Origin: Porticoccaceae bacterium
GTDB lineage: Bacteria; Pseudomonadota; Gammaproteobacteria; Pseudomonadales; Porticoccaceae
Assembly: GCA_019090225.1 (NCBI GenBank)
Contig: JAHRWI010000154.1
Span: forward strand, 1-18,468
Reading direction: 5' to 3'
DNA: 18,468 nucleotides
Positions 1-7,709 of this stretch are shown in pieces (position 1 is the stretch's first letter; each line of letters opens with the position of its first letter). The notes under the pieces are model-generated. The model made no database searches. It saw nothing but the letters and a program-made list of their open reading frames with translations, and was not told where the DNA came from. Made by a program: the position numbers and the translations under genes.

Positions 1-305
1 ACATTGTTATTACTATTTATATTACCCGCACTGAGAAACATCCCATTGCCATCGTAGAGAGGAAAGGCAATATGGGCGTTATCGAGCACTTTCACAAAGC
101 CCTTTGCGCCACCTTTATAGGAAACCGTCGGCCTGCCCTGCTCATCAACGGTGCTGATAAAAAACATGTTTCGCGCCGCGATAAATTCACGGGCTTCATC
201 GTCGATGGTATCGGTAATCACCAGCTCATTGATTCGATCCGCCAGGGGTCGGGTGCCAAACTGATCCTGAAGCGCACGGTTTTTTTGATGATAAATATCT
301 GTCAT
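1..305 (-). CDS. Pyridoxamine 5'-phosphate oxidase-family flavoprotein (3' end outside window)
   Basis: This is the first 101 codons of a gene that runs off the left edge, read on the minus strand from ATG at 305. The peptide begins MTDIYHQKNRALQDQFGTRP. It then has the start of a split-barrel FMN-binding domain: AARNMFFISTVDEQGRPTVS at about residues 45-64, KGGAKGFV soon after, and a FPLYDGNGMFLSAGNI segment near 82-97. These are typical of PPOX-class proteins, which bind FMN, F420 or haem and act as small-molecule oxidoreductases; the substrate cannot be told. An AAGG Shine-Dalgarno sits 7 bases before the ATG. The gene diverges from the EEP gene at 454. The family call is good from the motif string; the function is unknown because the C-terminal half is missing. 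Confidence 0.8.
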   Translation of the reverse strand, partial: MTDIYHQKNRALQDQFGTRPLADRINELVITDTIDDEAREFIAARNMFFISTVDEQGRPTVSYKGGAKGFVKVLDNAHIAFPLYDGNGMFLSAGNINSNNN

Positions 306-322
306 GTTAATTACCTTGTTTT

Positions 323-352
323 ATTATCAGACCAGAGCCGAGATTGTTACAA
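323..352 (-). promoter_or_regulatory. Candidate sigma70 promoter for the PPOX-family gene
   Basis: On the minus strand, TTGTAA (positions 352-347) and GATAAT (328-323) are separated by 18 bases, giving a 4/6 -35 and a 5/6 -10. The predicted transcript would start only about 15 bases before the ATG, with the AAGG ribosome site barely included, so this is a modest call. A perfect TTGACA lies further upstream (392-387) but has no good -10 partner. Confidence 0.3.
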
Positions 353-453
353 GTTCCACATCCAAGCACAAACAGTAATACAATAGTGTCAAATTAAAGC
401 TTCATCGACTCTCAAAGTCATTCAACTGCTGCGATATAAATTCACGGAAACAC

Positions 454-1212
454 TTGGTTTTGAAACTTAAAGTCCTTACCTACAACATCCATAGAGCCAT
501 CGGCCTGGACAGACGTTTCCAGCCAGATCGCATCATCAATATCCTCGGCCATCACAATCCAGATATTGTCCTCTTACAGGAAGTCGATGAAGGCGCGCCG
601 CGATCGAGAGAACAGGATATGGCCAAGGAAATCGCCGAGGAACTTGATTACCCCTTTTATGCCGCTGGCCACAATGTCAGTCTAAAAAAGGGTCGATATG
701 GCAATGCGACCTTAAGTCGTTATCCCATCGTCAGAGAACGCAATATCGATTTAACCATTGGCGACCATAAACGCCGAGGCTGTCAGCACACCGCCATCGA
801 AATCGACAGGCAGCAGGCCTCCTACCGCCTCGAAGTATTCAATTTGCACCTCGGCCTCGCGCCACTAGAACGACAACGACAGTCCGGCCTGTTGATGAGA
901 TCCAGAGAATTTTCTGAGGTTGATCCCCAGTCCGCCTGCATCGTTGGTGGCGACTTTAATGACTGGCTATCACGCTTGAGGGCCTTGTATGTGGAGGGCA
1001 TGTCACTACGCTGCGCCACAGACAAAGAGACTCGCCTAAGAACCCGGCCTATTAAAACCTACCCTTCATTTGCGCCCCGTGGCGGCCTGGATCGTATCTA
1101 CTACCGGGGTGGCTTGCGAGCTATTACAGCCTATCCGTCTCGATCCCAGGTGGCGCGAGTCGCCAGTGATCATCTGCCTGTCGTGGCAGAATTCGAACTA
1201 ATAACTAAATAG
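454..1212 (+). CDS. Endonuclease/exonuclease/phosphatase (EEP) family protein
   Basis: This is a 252-residue metal-dependent phosphoesterase of the DNase I-like EEP fold. The family motifs appear in order: TYNIH (Asn11), LLQEVDE with metal-binding Glu43, GNATLSRYP (83-91), LHLG (His132), GGDFND with Asp167 and Asn169, LDRIYY with Asp213, and the terminal SDH at 238-240. No signal peptide or membrane segment is seen, so it is probably cytoplasmic. It resembles E. coli YbhP-type proteins; the substrate (nucleic acid, phospholipid head group or other phosphodiester) cannot be inferred. The start is not ATG: TTG at 454 follows GGAA by 4 bases, and a second in-frame TTG at 460 follows it by 10 bases, so either may be used. 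The desaturase gene follows 53 bases later on the same strand, perhaps in one transcript. Confidence 0.85.
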   Translation: MVLKLKVLTYNIHRAIGLDRRFQPDRIINILGHHNPDIVLLQEVDEGAPRSREQDMAKEIAEELDYPFYAAGHNVSLKKGRYGNATLSRYPIVRERNIDLTIGDHKRRGCQHTAIEIDRQQASYRLEVFNLHLGLAPLERQRQSGLLMRSREFSEVDPQSACIVGGDFNDWLSRLRALYVEGMSLRCATDKETRLRTRPIKTYPSFAPRGGLDRIYYRGGLRAITAYPSRSQVARVASDHLPVVAEFELITK

Positions 1213-1265
1213 CTATACCTGACCAGTCAACGCCCGAAAAACAGCAACACTGGAAAACGTCAGCC

Positions 1266-2147
1266 GTGGAAAATATCCTGTTAAATAACGAAGCTAGTAT
1301 CCGTCTGATATTTTTCCTGGCGGTATTTCTGCTAATGGCCTGCTGGGAATTACTGGCCCCACGCCGCAATCAAAATATCCCCCGACGAGTTCGCTGGCCC
1401 AATAATATTGGCCTCGTAGCATTCAACACCCTGCTACTGCGTGTGGTGATGCCGATGAGCGCCGTCGGTCTCGCGCAAGCAGCCCAATCTCAGGACTGGG
1501 GCCTACTCCACCACCTGCCCCTGCCAACCTGGCTCGCCCTGCTGCTCGGAATTATTGTTCTCGACCTCGCCATTTACCTGCAACACATCATGTTTCATGC
1601 GGTGCCCGGTCTTTGGCGGCTGCATCGGATGCATCATGCCGACCTGGAGTTTGATGTCACCACTGGCTCAAGATTTCATCCGCTAGAAATAATCTTATCG
1701 ATGCTCATTAAACTCCTGGTAATTGCCGCCCTTGGTCCATCTGCGGTGGCAGTACTGATCTTTGAGATTATCCTTAATGCCGTGGCCTTATTTAATCACG
1801 CTAATGCAAAATTACCCCTGATCATCGACCGAGCACTCAGAAAACTGATTGTTACTCCAGATATGCACCGGGTCCATCATTCAATCTCGCCCCACGAAGC
1901 CAACAGTAATTTTGGCTTTAATTTGTCGCTATGGGATCGCTATCTCGGCACTTACCGTGCGCAACCAGAGAACGGTCACGACGGAATGACCATTGGCATT
2001 GATCAGTTTCGCAGCACACGGGATCTGGGCCTGGATCGAATGTTAATTCAGCCCTTTAAAGACTCTAGCGGCAATTACTCTATCAATCGCCCTATCAACC
2101 ACGCGGCCAATAGTCAGACCAAAAACCCCGTCAAGCGCGACCACTGA
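1266..2147 (+). CDS. Sterol desaturase / fatty acid hydroxylase superfamily membrane protein
   Basis: This 293-residue integral membrane protein carries the clustered histidines of the diiron sterol desaturase/fatty acid hydroxylase family: HIMFH (107-111), HRMHH (120-124), His138 in SRFHPLE, FNHAN (His178) and HRVHH (201-205). NSNFGFNLSLWDRYLGTY (213-230) is also typical. Hydrophobic segments are near 10-30, 46-70, 88-110 and 145-175, consistent with an inner membrane enzyme whose histidines face the cytoplasm. Family members hydroxylate or desaturate sterols, carotenoids or lipid chains; this one's substrate is unknown. The start is GTG at 1266, with only a weak, distant GGA upstream, so the N-terminus is uncertain by a few residues. 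The 3' end overlaps the convergent gene by 17 bp. Confidence 0.85.
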   Translation: MENILLNNEASIRLIFFLAVFLLMACWELLAPRRNQNIPRRVRWPNNIGLVAFNTLLLRVVMPMSAVGLAQAAQSQDWGLLHHLPLPTWLALLLGIIVLDLAIYLQHIMFHAVPGLWRLHRMHHADLEFDVTTGSRFHPLEIILSMLIKLLVIAALGPSAVAVLIFEIILNAVALFNHANAKLPLIIDRALRKLIVTPDMHRVHHSISPHEANSNFGFNLSLWDRYLGTYRAQPENGHDGMTIGIDQFRSTRDLGLDRMLIQPFKDSSGNYSINRPINHAANSQTKNPVKRDH

Positions 2148-2802
2148 AGATCTTATTAAGTAGATCATTGACGCTGCCCACCAGGCCATCAAACATTGAT
2201 GGCTCCTCACCACAGGCATGGTTTATTTTAATAGTGGCCACGCCATTTTCGTAAACGACAGACTCTCGTTCGATGGACTTTACTATCAAAGCATCTTCGG
2301 TCCGGTATATGTTGTAGATATCGTCAGTATTTATATCGAGATAAACCGACGATCCAAAAACCGTATCTATTAAGGGGTTAAGTTTTTTAATAAAGGCGCT
2401 ATTCTCAAGTGCGTTAAACTTCGATTCTGGTGATATGTTATGAGCCAATGTCAGATTCGCATTCTGCTCTGCCACCCGACGATAACGTCCCGACAAACGA
2501 TCCAGGCGGTAGCGGGAATCAAAACCCAACATCACACCGAGCCCTGTCCACTTAACAAAACTGGCATCAAGTTGCCACTGGTCTCCCTTGATCACAAACT
2601 TCCGATTATCACAATAATCCGCAGCGCGTAATTCAGCGACATATTGCTGATCTAATACCCTGGTAAACTCCAATGTTGCGATGGGATATTCCGAATTAAA
2701 CCTTTGATAAGTATAAGCAGGTGCCAAAAATGCGAAGAGGGCAATTGATACGGAAATAAAGGTACCAAGCAATTTCATGATTTTTAAAGGCTTTATTTTC
2801 AA
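2131..2802 (-). CDS. Uncharacterised exported/anchored protein at the end of the RND operon
   Basis: This protein of about 223 residues has an N-terminal hydrophobic helix (about 12-29 after a Lys-rich start), then a soluble domain presumably in the periplasm. Recognisable blocks are YVAELR, GDQWQLD (73-79), LGFDSRYRLDRLSGRY (92-107) and a late FGSSVYLD. From memory these match a proteobacterial family labelled 'multidrug transporter' or 'cation/multidrug efflux pump' in databases. The protein has one helix and cannot be a pump itself. Two cysteines (near 64 and 197) could form a disulfide. Start choice: an ideal AGGAGG (2814-2809) ends 6 bases before TTG at 2802. ATG at 2826 lies upstream of that site and lacks one, and ATG at 2778 is 30 bases from it. 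The AGGAGG overlaps the stop codon of the preceding gene, implying translational coupling. Confidence 0.65.
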   Translation of the reverse strand: MKIKPLKIMKLLGTFISVSIALFAFLAPAYTYQRFNSEYPIATLEFTRVLDQQYVAELRAADYCDNRKFVIKGDQWQLDASFVKWTGLGVMLGFDSRYRLDRLSGRYRRVAEQNANLTLAHNISPESKFNALENSAFIKKLNPLIDTVFGSSVYLDINTDDIYNIYRTEDALIVKSIERESVVYENGVATIKINHACGEEPSMFDGLVGSVNDLLNKIFSGRA

Positions 2803-2808
2803 CACTAA

Positions 2809-2814
2809 CCTCCT
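2809..2814 (-). promoter_or_regulatory. Strong Shine-Dalgarno that sets the TTG start at 2802
   Basis: AGGAGG on the minus strand is a perfect anti-16S match and ends 6 bases before TTG (2802-2800). It overlaps the TAG stop (2815-2813) of the upstream small membrane protein gene. A GTG lies only 3 bases after it, too close for normal use. Confidence 0.65.
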
Positions 2815-3148
2815 AAAATGAAGCATCAGCCCGCCGAGAAATCTTATTGCGCAGCCATGATATTCCGACGAACATCAGATAGAACACCAGTTCAGAAGAA
2901 AGCACCATCACCAAATCTCTCAGGATACTTCTGTATACCGGCTCATCCATTGTGTAGCTGACAAGGATTCCTGACAGTGAAATCCCTGGAAAGTTAATAA
3001 TAAAAAACACCTGCACGCTAATGTATTCAAGCCACTCGCAGTTGCCATCACACTGCATAAACCTTAGCGCGTGGACGACAAGCCACAGCAGCACACTAAA
3101 CACAAAATGTGCTACCAGAAGCTTTCCTATCAGCTTCATCTTAAACAT
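2813..3148 (-). CDS. Small three-helix inner membrane protein, unknown function
   Basis: This is a 111-residue hydrophobic protein with three likely transmembrane segments, near residues 8-28, 43-65 and 77-98, and a basic C-terminus (RNKISRRAD) likely on the cytoplasmic side. A CDGNC pair (Cys33, Cys37) lies between helices 1 and 2. I do not recognise the family. It starts 15 bases after the RND permease stop and its own stop overlaps the Shine-Dalgarno of the next gene, so it is co-transcribed with the pump. ATG at 3148 is used here; the second ATG at 3139 is an alternative, and neither has a clear ribosome site. An accessory role for the pump is possible from context only. Confidence 0.65.
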   Translation of the reverse strand: MFKMKLIGKLLVAHFVFSVLLWLVVHALRFMQCDGNCEWLEYISVQVFFIINFPGISLSGILVSYTMDEPVYRSILRDLVMVLSSELVFYLMFVGISWLRNKISRRADASF

Positions 3149-3163
3149 TGTTTGGCATCTGGC

Positions 3164-6100
3164 TTACGTCGGCGCATTGGTCTGCCTGTGAAATATTTTC
3201 CTGGTAAACACCCGGCAATCCTCGGCAACCAAAATCAGTGCAGGCACCAGGAATACAATAACGATACTCGCATAGAGAATACCGAAGGCAATACTCACCG
3301 CCATGGGAATGAGGAATTTAGCTTGAAGGCTTGTCTCCGTAAGCATTGGTAGCAGACCCAGGCTGGTGGTCATGGTAGTTAACAATATTGGCCTGAAACG
3401 CCTTTCCACCGCAGCAATCAAGGCTTCCTTGACATCCAGGTCTTGTTCTTTCCGAAGCTGATTATAGTAATCAACCAATACCACAGAGTCGTTAACCACC
3501 ACTCCTGACAGGGCGATCATGCCGAAGATCGAAATAAAAGAAATATCGAAACCCATTAATAAATGGCCCATCACCGAGCCGACAAAGCCAAAGGGAATAG
3601 CGCTTAAAATAATCAGCGGCTGCACATAGCTACGCAGCTGAGACGCCAGCATGACAAACATTACCATGACAGCAATCATCAAATTACGCTGAAGAGACGC
3701 CATATCATCCCGTTGATTACGGCTGGCACCTTCAAAGGAATAAGCAAGACCCGGATAGCGGGCCAACAACTCAGGCAAGGCATCCTGGCGCATGGTGCCA
3801 ATCACATCATCCGGGGTGGTAATCACCTCTTCGACATTAGCGCTGACACTAACGATACGCAGACCATCAACCCGTTCAATTCTTGAATAGCCACGCTGCT
3901 CACGGATCACAGCGGCGGTGCGCAAGTCCATTTCTGAACCGTCCTTCAGGCGAATTCGGGTATGGTATAAATCACTAAGGCTGCGACGTTGATCTTCGGG
4001 ATAACGCACCATGACTTTAAGTTCGCTGCGCCCTCGCTGCACGCGATGGACTTCGGCACCGTAATAGGCAAAGCGCAACTGGCGGCCAATATCAAGGGGA
4101 GCAAGCCCCGCTGCCAATCCGGCGGGGGTCAGCTCAAATACGTACTCCCGCTTCCCGGTTTCGAAACTGTCCTCAACGTCACTAACGCCATCTATTCGTG
4201 CCAGGGTGTGTTTAAAATCATTAGCTGCTTTATCTAATACCGCTTCATCACGATGGGACAATTCGATATTTATATCGTCGCCGGTATGTACCAAACTACT
4301 GCGAAAGGTCAGGCTTTCTACCCCAGGAATTAAAGGCGTATTTTTGCGCCATTTTCGCTCCAGTTCCCCAGACGAAAAAGGCCGTTGGTCGCCGGGTACC
4401 AGCTCCATACGAATTTGCGCGAGATTAGTGGCATTGGTACTGTTGTTACTGGCTGCTGGGCCAGTGGTGGTCGCGCCCTGACTGCCCACCGTAAAGGAGA
4501 TCGCCTCGACAATGGAGGTATCGCCGCCGATTTTTGCGTCAGCATCCTGCGCCATTTCTTCACCGGCGGCGAGGATCTGTGCCGCGTATTCATAAGTCGT
4601 TTCGAAAGGCGTACCGGTGGGCATCTTAAAATTAACTGTGATGTGATCGCTGTCTATCTGCGGAAAAAACACAAAGCGGACGATGCCACCTTTGAAAATA
4701 CCGGTAGTGATAATGAGAGTCGCACAAGCAATAGCAATCGCCGCATAGCGATATTGCAGGCTTAGTTTAAGTGCTGGAACAAGCCTACGATCAATAAATC
4801 GAGCCAAACCTGCCTGGGTGTAATCGCGCAAGGCTGCCAACAAACCGGCACTCCAACGTTTGGTAGAAGCCAGATGCGCAGGCAGAATATAAAATGCCTC
4901 GACCAGAGAAATAGCCAGTATGCCGATCACCACCAGGGGAATGGGCAACATAATTTGCGCCATCGCACCGGTGGAAAATATCAGCGGAGCAAATGCGGCA
5001 ATGGAGGTCAACACACCGATGGTCACCGGTGCCTTAACGCGATACACACCATCCAGAACGGCGTTTCGATTAGCCGGGTTTACCTCCTGCTCATGGTAAA
5101 TACTTTCACCAATAACAATGGCATCATCGACCACAATGCCAATCACGATAATCAGGGCAAATAGCGTGATCATATTCATAGTGATGCCCGTAAAAGACAC
5201 CACTAACAAGCCGCCCATAAAGGAAATTGGAATACCCAGGCTGGTCCAGAAGGCGAGCTTTAAATCCAGAAACAACAACAGACTCAAGAACACCAGGACA
5301 TAGCCAAGAATACCGTTGCGAACCATCAGACTGATGCGGGCACGGAGTACATCCGTGCTATTGCGCCATATTTGAATATCCAGCCCCTCGGGCAGGTTAA
5401 TGGTCGTAAGGTAGGCTTTGATCGCGCCTTCCATCTCCAGAGTGTCCTGGGTGTCACTCCGTAAGACCTCAACAAACAAGGCCGGTTTTCCGTTGTAATG
5501 ATTAAGAATCTGGACGTCGGCAAAATGATCACGAATGCTAGCTATATCCCCCAAACGCAATCTGGATCCATCTTTAGCGCTGCGAATGGTGATGTTTTCA
5601 AATTCAGCACCGGTGTAACGCTTATCCTGCACGCGGATTAAAATATCCCCACCTTCGGTGCGTAAAGTCCCGCCAGGAACATCAATGGAAAACTCAGCGA
5701 CACGACGAGAAATATCATCCAGGGTCAAACCGTAGTGGCGTAAGGTTTGTTCACTAACCTCAATAGAAATTTCATAATTGCGACCACCGGCAATACTAAT
5801 CAGGCTGACTTCCGGCAGGCTCAGTAATTCACTTTCAATTTTTTCAGCCCAATAATGCAGCGTCGACTCGTCTATATCGCCAAATACCGCCAGAGACATC
5901 ATGCTTGAGGTACGCTTGGTCTTAACTACCGAGGTTTCCTCTGCCTCTTCCGGCGGGAAATCCACCAGTCCATCGACAGCGGTTTCGACATCATCCAGAA
6001 CCTGGCTTTTGTCCGCGAAATCCTCCATCTCTACAGTGACCACACCGGCACCCTCACTGGCTCGTGACGTCACGCGCTTAACACCTTGTATGCCGATAAC

Positions 6101-6394
6101 CGCTTCCTCGACTCGGCGGGTAATGCTTTCTTCCACGTCGTAGGGTGTGGCTCCCGGATAGGGTGTGGCAATAGTGATGGTTCTTGGGTCGAGGGATGGA
6201 AAAGTTTCCGTCACCATATTACGCGCAGCCATAAAACCGCCCACCAACAAAAATATCATGATGATATTGGCCGCAACGCTATTAGCAGCGAACCAGGCTA
6301 CCAGAGAAGACTGTTGTGAAACGGAGTTTGAGTTTTGGTCTGAGCCTGGAGAAGCGCTACCTGTAGAGTCTGAGCCATTGTTTTCGTCAGTCAT
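3164..6394 (-). CDS. RND family efflux permease (HAE1/AcrB-like)
   Basis: This is the inner membrane pump of a tripartite efflux system, expected to exchange protons for amphiphilic drugs, solvents or lipids. The length of about 1076 residues and the duplicated architecture (12 helices, two large periplasmic loops) match AcrB-type proteins. The first helix is AANIIMIFLLVGG. TM4 has the proton-relay pair in GIVVDDAIVIGESI (Asp423-Asp424 in this numbering), followed by EAFYILPAHLA. In TM10, where AcrB has Lys940-Asn941, this protein reads GVVVNDSVVLVDYYN, with Asn968-Asp969. A low-complexity Ser/Asn/Gly cytoplasmic tail of about 30 residues precedes the first helix. Start: ATG at 6394 follows the adaptor's TGA by one base and has GGTGAG 7 bases upstream. 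ATG at 6418 (8 residues longer, 23-bp overlap) has no ribosome site. The substrate is unknown. Confidence 0.93.
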   Translation of the reverse strand: MTDENNGSDSTGSASPGSDQNSNSVSQQSSLVAWFAANSVAANIIMIFLLVGGFMAARNMVTETFPSLDPRTITIATPYPGATPYDVEESITRRVEEAVIGIQGVKRVTSRASEGAGVVTVEMEDFADKSQVLDDVETAVDGLVDFPPEEAEETSVVKTKRTSSMMSLAVFGDIDESTLHYWAEKIESELLSLPEVSLISIAGGRNYEISIEVSEQTLRHYGLTLDDISRRVAEFSIDVPGGTLRTEGGDILIRVQDKRYTGAEFENITIRSAKDGSRLRLGDIASIRDHFADVQILNHYNGKPALFVEVLRSDTQDTLEMEGAIKAYLTTINLPEGLDIQIWRNSTDVLRARISLMVRNGILGYVLVFLSLLLFLDLKLAFWTSLGIPISFMGGLLVVSFTGITMNMITLFALIIVIGIVVDDAIVIGESIYHEQEVNPANRNAVLDGVYRVKAPVTIGVLTSIAAFAPLIFSTGAMAQIMLPIPLVVIGILAISLVEAFYILPAHLASTKRWSAGLLAALRDYTQAGLARFIDRRLVPALKLSLQYRYAAIAIACATLIITTGIFKGGIVRFVFFPQIDSDHITVNFKMPTGTPFETTYEYAAQILAAGEEMAQDADAKIGGDTSIVEAISFTVGSQGATTTGPAASNNSTNATNLAQIRMELVPGDQRPFSSGELERKWRKNTPLIPGVESLTFRSSLVHTGDDINIELSHRDEAVLDKAANDFKHTLARIDGVSDVEDSFETGKREYVFELTPAGLAAGLAPLDIGRQLRFAYYGAEVHRVQRGRSELKVMVRYPEDQRRSLSDLYHTRIRLKDGSEMDLRTAAVIREQRGYSRIERVDGLRIVSVSANVEEVITTPDDVIGTMRQDALPELLARYPGLAYSFEGASRNQRDDMASLQRNLMIAVMVMFVMLASQLRSYVQPLIILSAIPFGFVGSVMGHLLMGFDISFISIFGMIALSGVVVNDSVVLVDYYNQLRKEQDLDVKEALIAAVERRFRPILLTTMTTSLGLLPMLTETSLQAKFLIPMAVSIAFGILYASIVIVFLVPALILVAEDCRVFTRKIFHRQTNAPT

Positions 6395-6395
6395 C

Positions 6396-7589
6396 TCACT
6401 GCTCACCAACCTGATCATCGATGATAACGACCATGGCTCCTTCTACCGCCCCAGCCACCGCACTGTCAACAAAACGCCCATTGCTACTCGATAGGGGCAG
6501 CCGGACGATAACACCATCGCTTAAGGTGGCAATAATTTCCGGTTCGAGGCGATGTAGTGTCAGGTCGTCATCGACCCGCCAAACAAATTCACCTACCTGA
6601 ATGGCTGTAGTCGGCAGTTTCCAGGTATCAGCAATAGGTGCGCTGTTAAGCACCACGTCGGTCAACATACCAGGCAACAACTGGCCGTCCCCGATGGGCT
6701 TTATCACCACCTCCTGGAACCGGGTTGTGTCATTGAGCACGGCACCCAAACGTAATATTTCGCCACTAATGGACAACTCACCGCTCGCTTCTCCGGGAGC
6801 CTGAAATACTATTTGCACCGCTATCTCAGAAAATTCACGCGCTGCAATTTCGTCACCAGAACTTGATAAGGATTTGGCGCTGCGCAACCAATGCAAGTTG
6901 GCCTGAGGCAGAGACAAGACCACCTCAAGGGAATCCTGGTTATAGATTTCGCCATAGCTTTGCCCGGCCAGCACATATTCACCGGCTTCCAGGCTGCTCG
7001 ATATAACTCGCCCAGCAAATGGCAAGCGGTATTGGGTGCGGGATAGATTCAGTTCGGCCTGGGCCAGACGGGCCTGAGCCGCTGCCAGCTCGGCTTCCGC
7101 CTGAGCTATTTGGGGCTCCCGACTAACCAGTGCTGGTAAAACGATATTTTCATTCAGCGCCTGCCATTCGGCAATGGCAGCATTGGCTTCGGCTCGCTCT
7201 AATGCCAGATCGGTTTCTGCTTTGGCCACCTCGGCCTGATCCCGAGCGACATTATTTTCATAATCCGCCGCTTCTATCCGAAATAAGGACTGATTTTTTT
7301 CCAGGTAACCGCCGCTATATAAATTATCACTGACCCACTCAACACGCCCGGAAACCTGCGGTGTAATCGAAACAGTACCTCGAGGAATAACCCGCCCGGT
7401 GCTGCGAATCGGCAGCCGGTGGGCAGCGGATTCCAGCGTCACAACAGTGACTGGCAATTGCACCGACTCTGGTTTTTGATCAGGCAGTGTTTTGGTACTG
7501 CTGAGCATCCTGGACAGCGCCACAGCACCCACAACAATGATGATGACCAACACCAGTTGACGGTTTTCGCGAGAAAATATTTTACCCAT
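6396..7589 (-). CDS. RND efflux periplasmic adaptor (membrane fusion protein)
   Basis: This 397-residue adaptor bridges the inner membrane permease and the outer membrane channel. One N-terminal helix (about 11-27) anchors it. The two halves of the lipoyl domain lie near residues 73-110 (PQVSGRVEWVSDN, GGYLEKNQSLFRIE) and 186-210 (LPFAGRVISSSLEAGEYV). They flank an Ala/Glu-rich coiled-coil hairpin (112-186) that would contact the channel. The rest is beta-barrel and membrane-proximal domain. There is no lipobox, so it is a transmembrane rather than lipid-anchored adaptor. The ATG is preceded by CAAGGG, the last unit of a three-copy 15-bp repeat. The permease follows at one base after the stop, and the outer membrane factor precedes it by 120 bases. 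Confidence 0.92.
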   Translation of the reverse strand: MGKIFSRENRQLVLVIIIVVGAVALSRMLSSTKTLPDQKPESVQLPVTVVTLESAAHRLPIRSTGRVIPRGTVSITPQVSGRVEWVSDNLYSGGYLEKNQSLFRIEAADYENNVARDQAEVAKAETDLALERAEANAAIAEWQALNENIVLPALVSREPQIAQAEAELAAAQARLAQAELNLSRTQYRLPFAGRVISSSLEAGEYVLAGQSYGEIYNQDSLEVVLSLPQANLHWLRSAKSLSSSGDEIAAREFSEIAVQIVFQAPGEASGELSISGEILRLGAVLNDTTRFQEVVIKPIGDGQLLPGMLTDVVLNSAPIADTWKLPTTAIQVGEFVWRVDDDLTLHRLEPEIIATLSDGVIVRLPLSSSNGRFVDSAVAGAVEGAMVVIIDDQVGEQ

Positions 7590-7593
7590 TATT

Positions 7594-7638
7594 ACCCTTG
7601 TTTTATTAATTCTTGCCCTATTAACTCTTGTTTTATTA
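7594..7638 (-). repeat. Three tandem 15-bp repeats upstream of the adaptor gene
   Basis: Read on the minus strand, three units abut exactly: TAATAAAACAAGAGT, TAATAGGGCAAGAAT and TAATAAAACAAGGGT. They are immediately followed by AATAATG, which contains the adaptor start. Units 1 and 3 differ at one base (14/15 identical). A fourth, decayed unit (about 10/15) may lie at 7639-7653. Each unit carries a purine-rich CAAGRG-like ribosome-site core. A nearly identical TAATAAAACAAGG also precedes the PPOX gene start (326-314). Confidence 0.8.
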
Positions 7639-7709
7639 GCTCTTATCTTCGTAGTTAAGGATTAACGTTATAAACAGCTAGCCTTTTCCCGTATCAAGCG
7701 GTTCCGGCA

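Noticed and set aside
72..386. 104-codon plus-strand open frame at the left edge
   Set aside because: It lies opposite the PPOX-family gene (1-305, minus), whose translation shows clear family motifs; the plus-strand product shows none.
2131..2147. The 17-bp overlap of convergent genes as a sign of a frameshift or misannotation
   Set aside because: Both frames carry coherent sequence to their stops, and short tail-to-tail overlaps are common.
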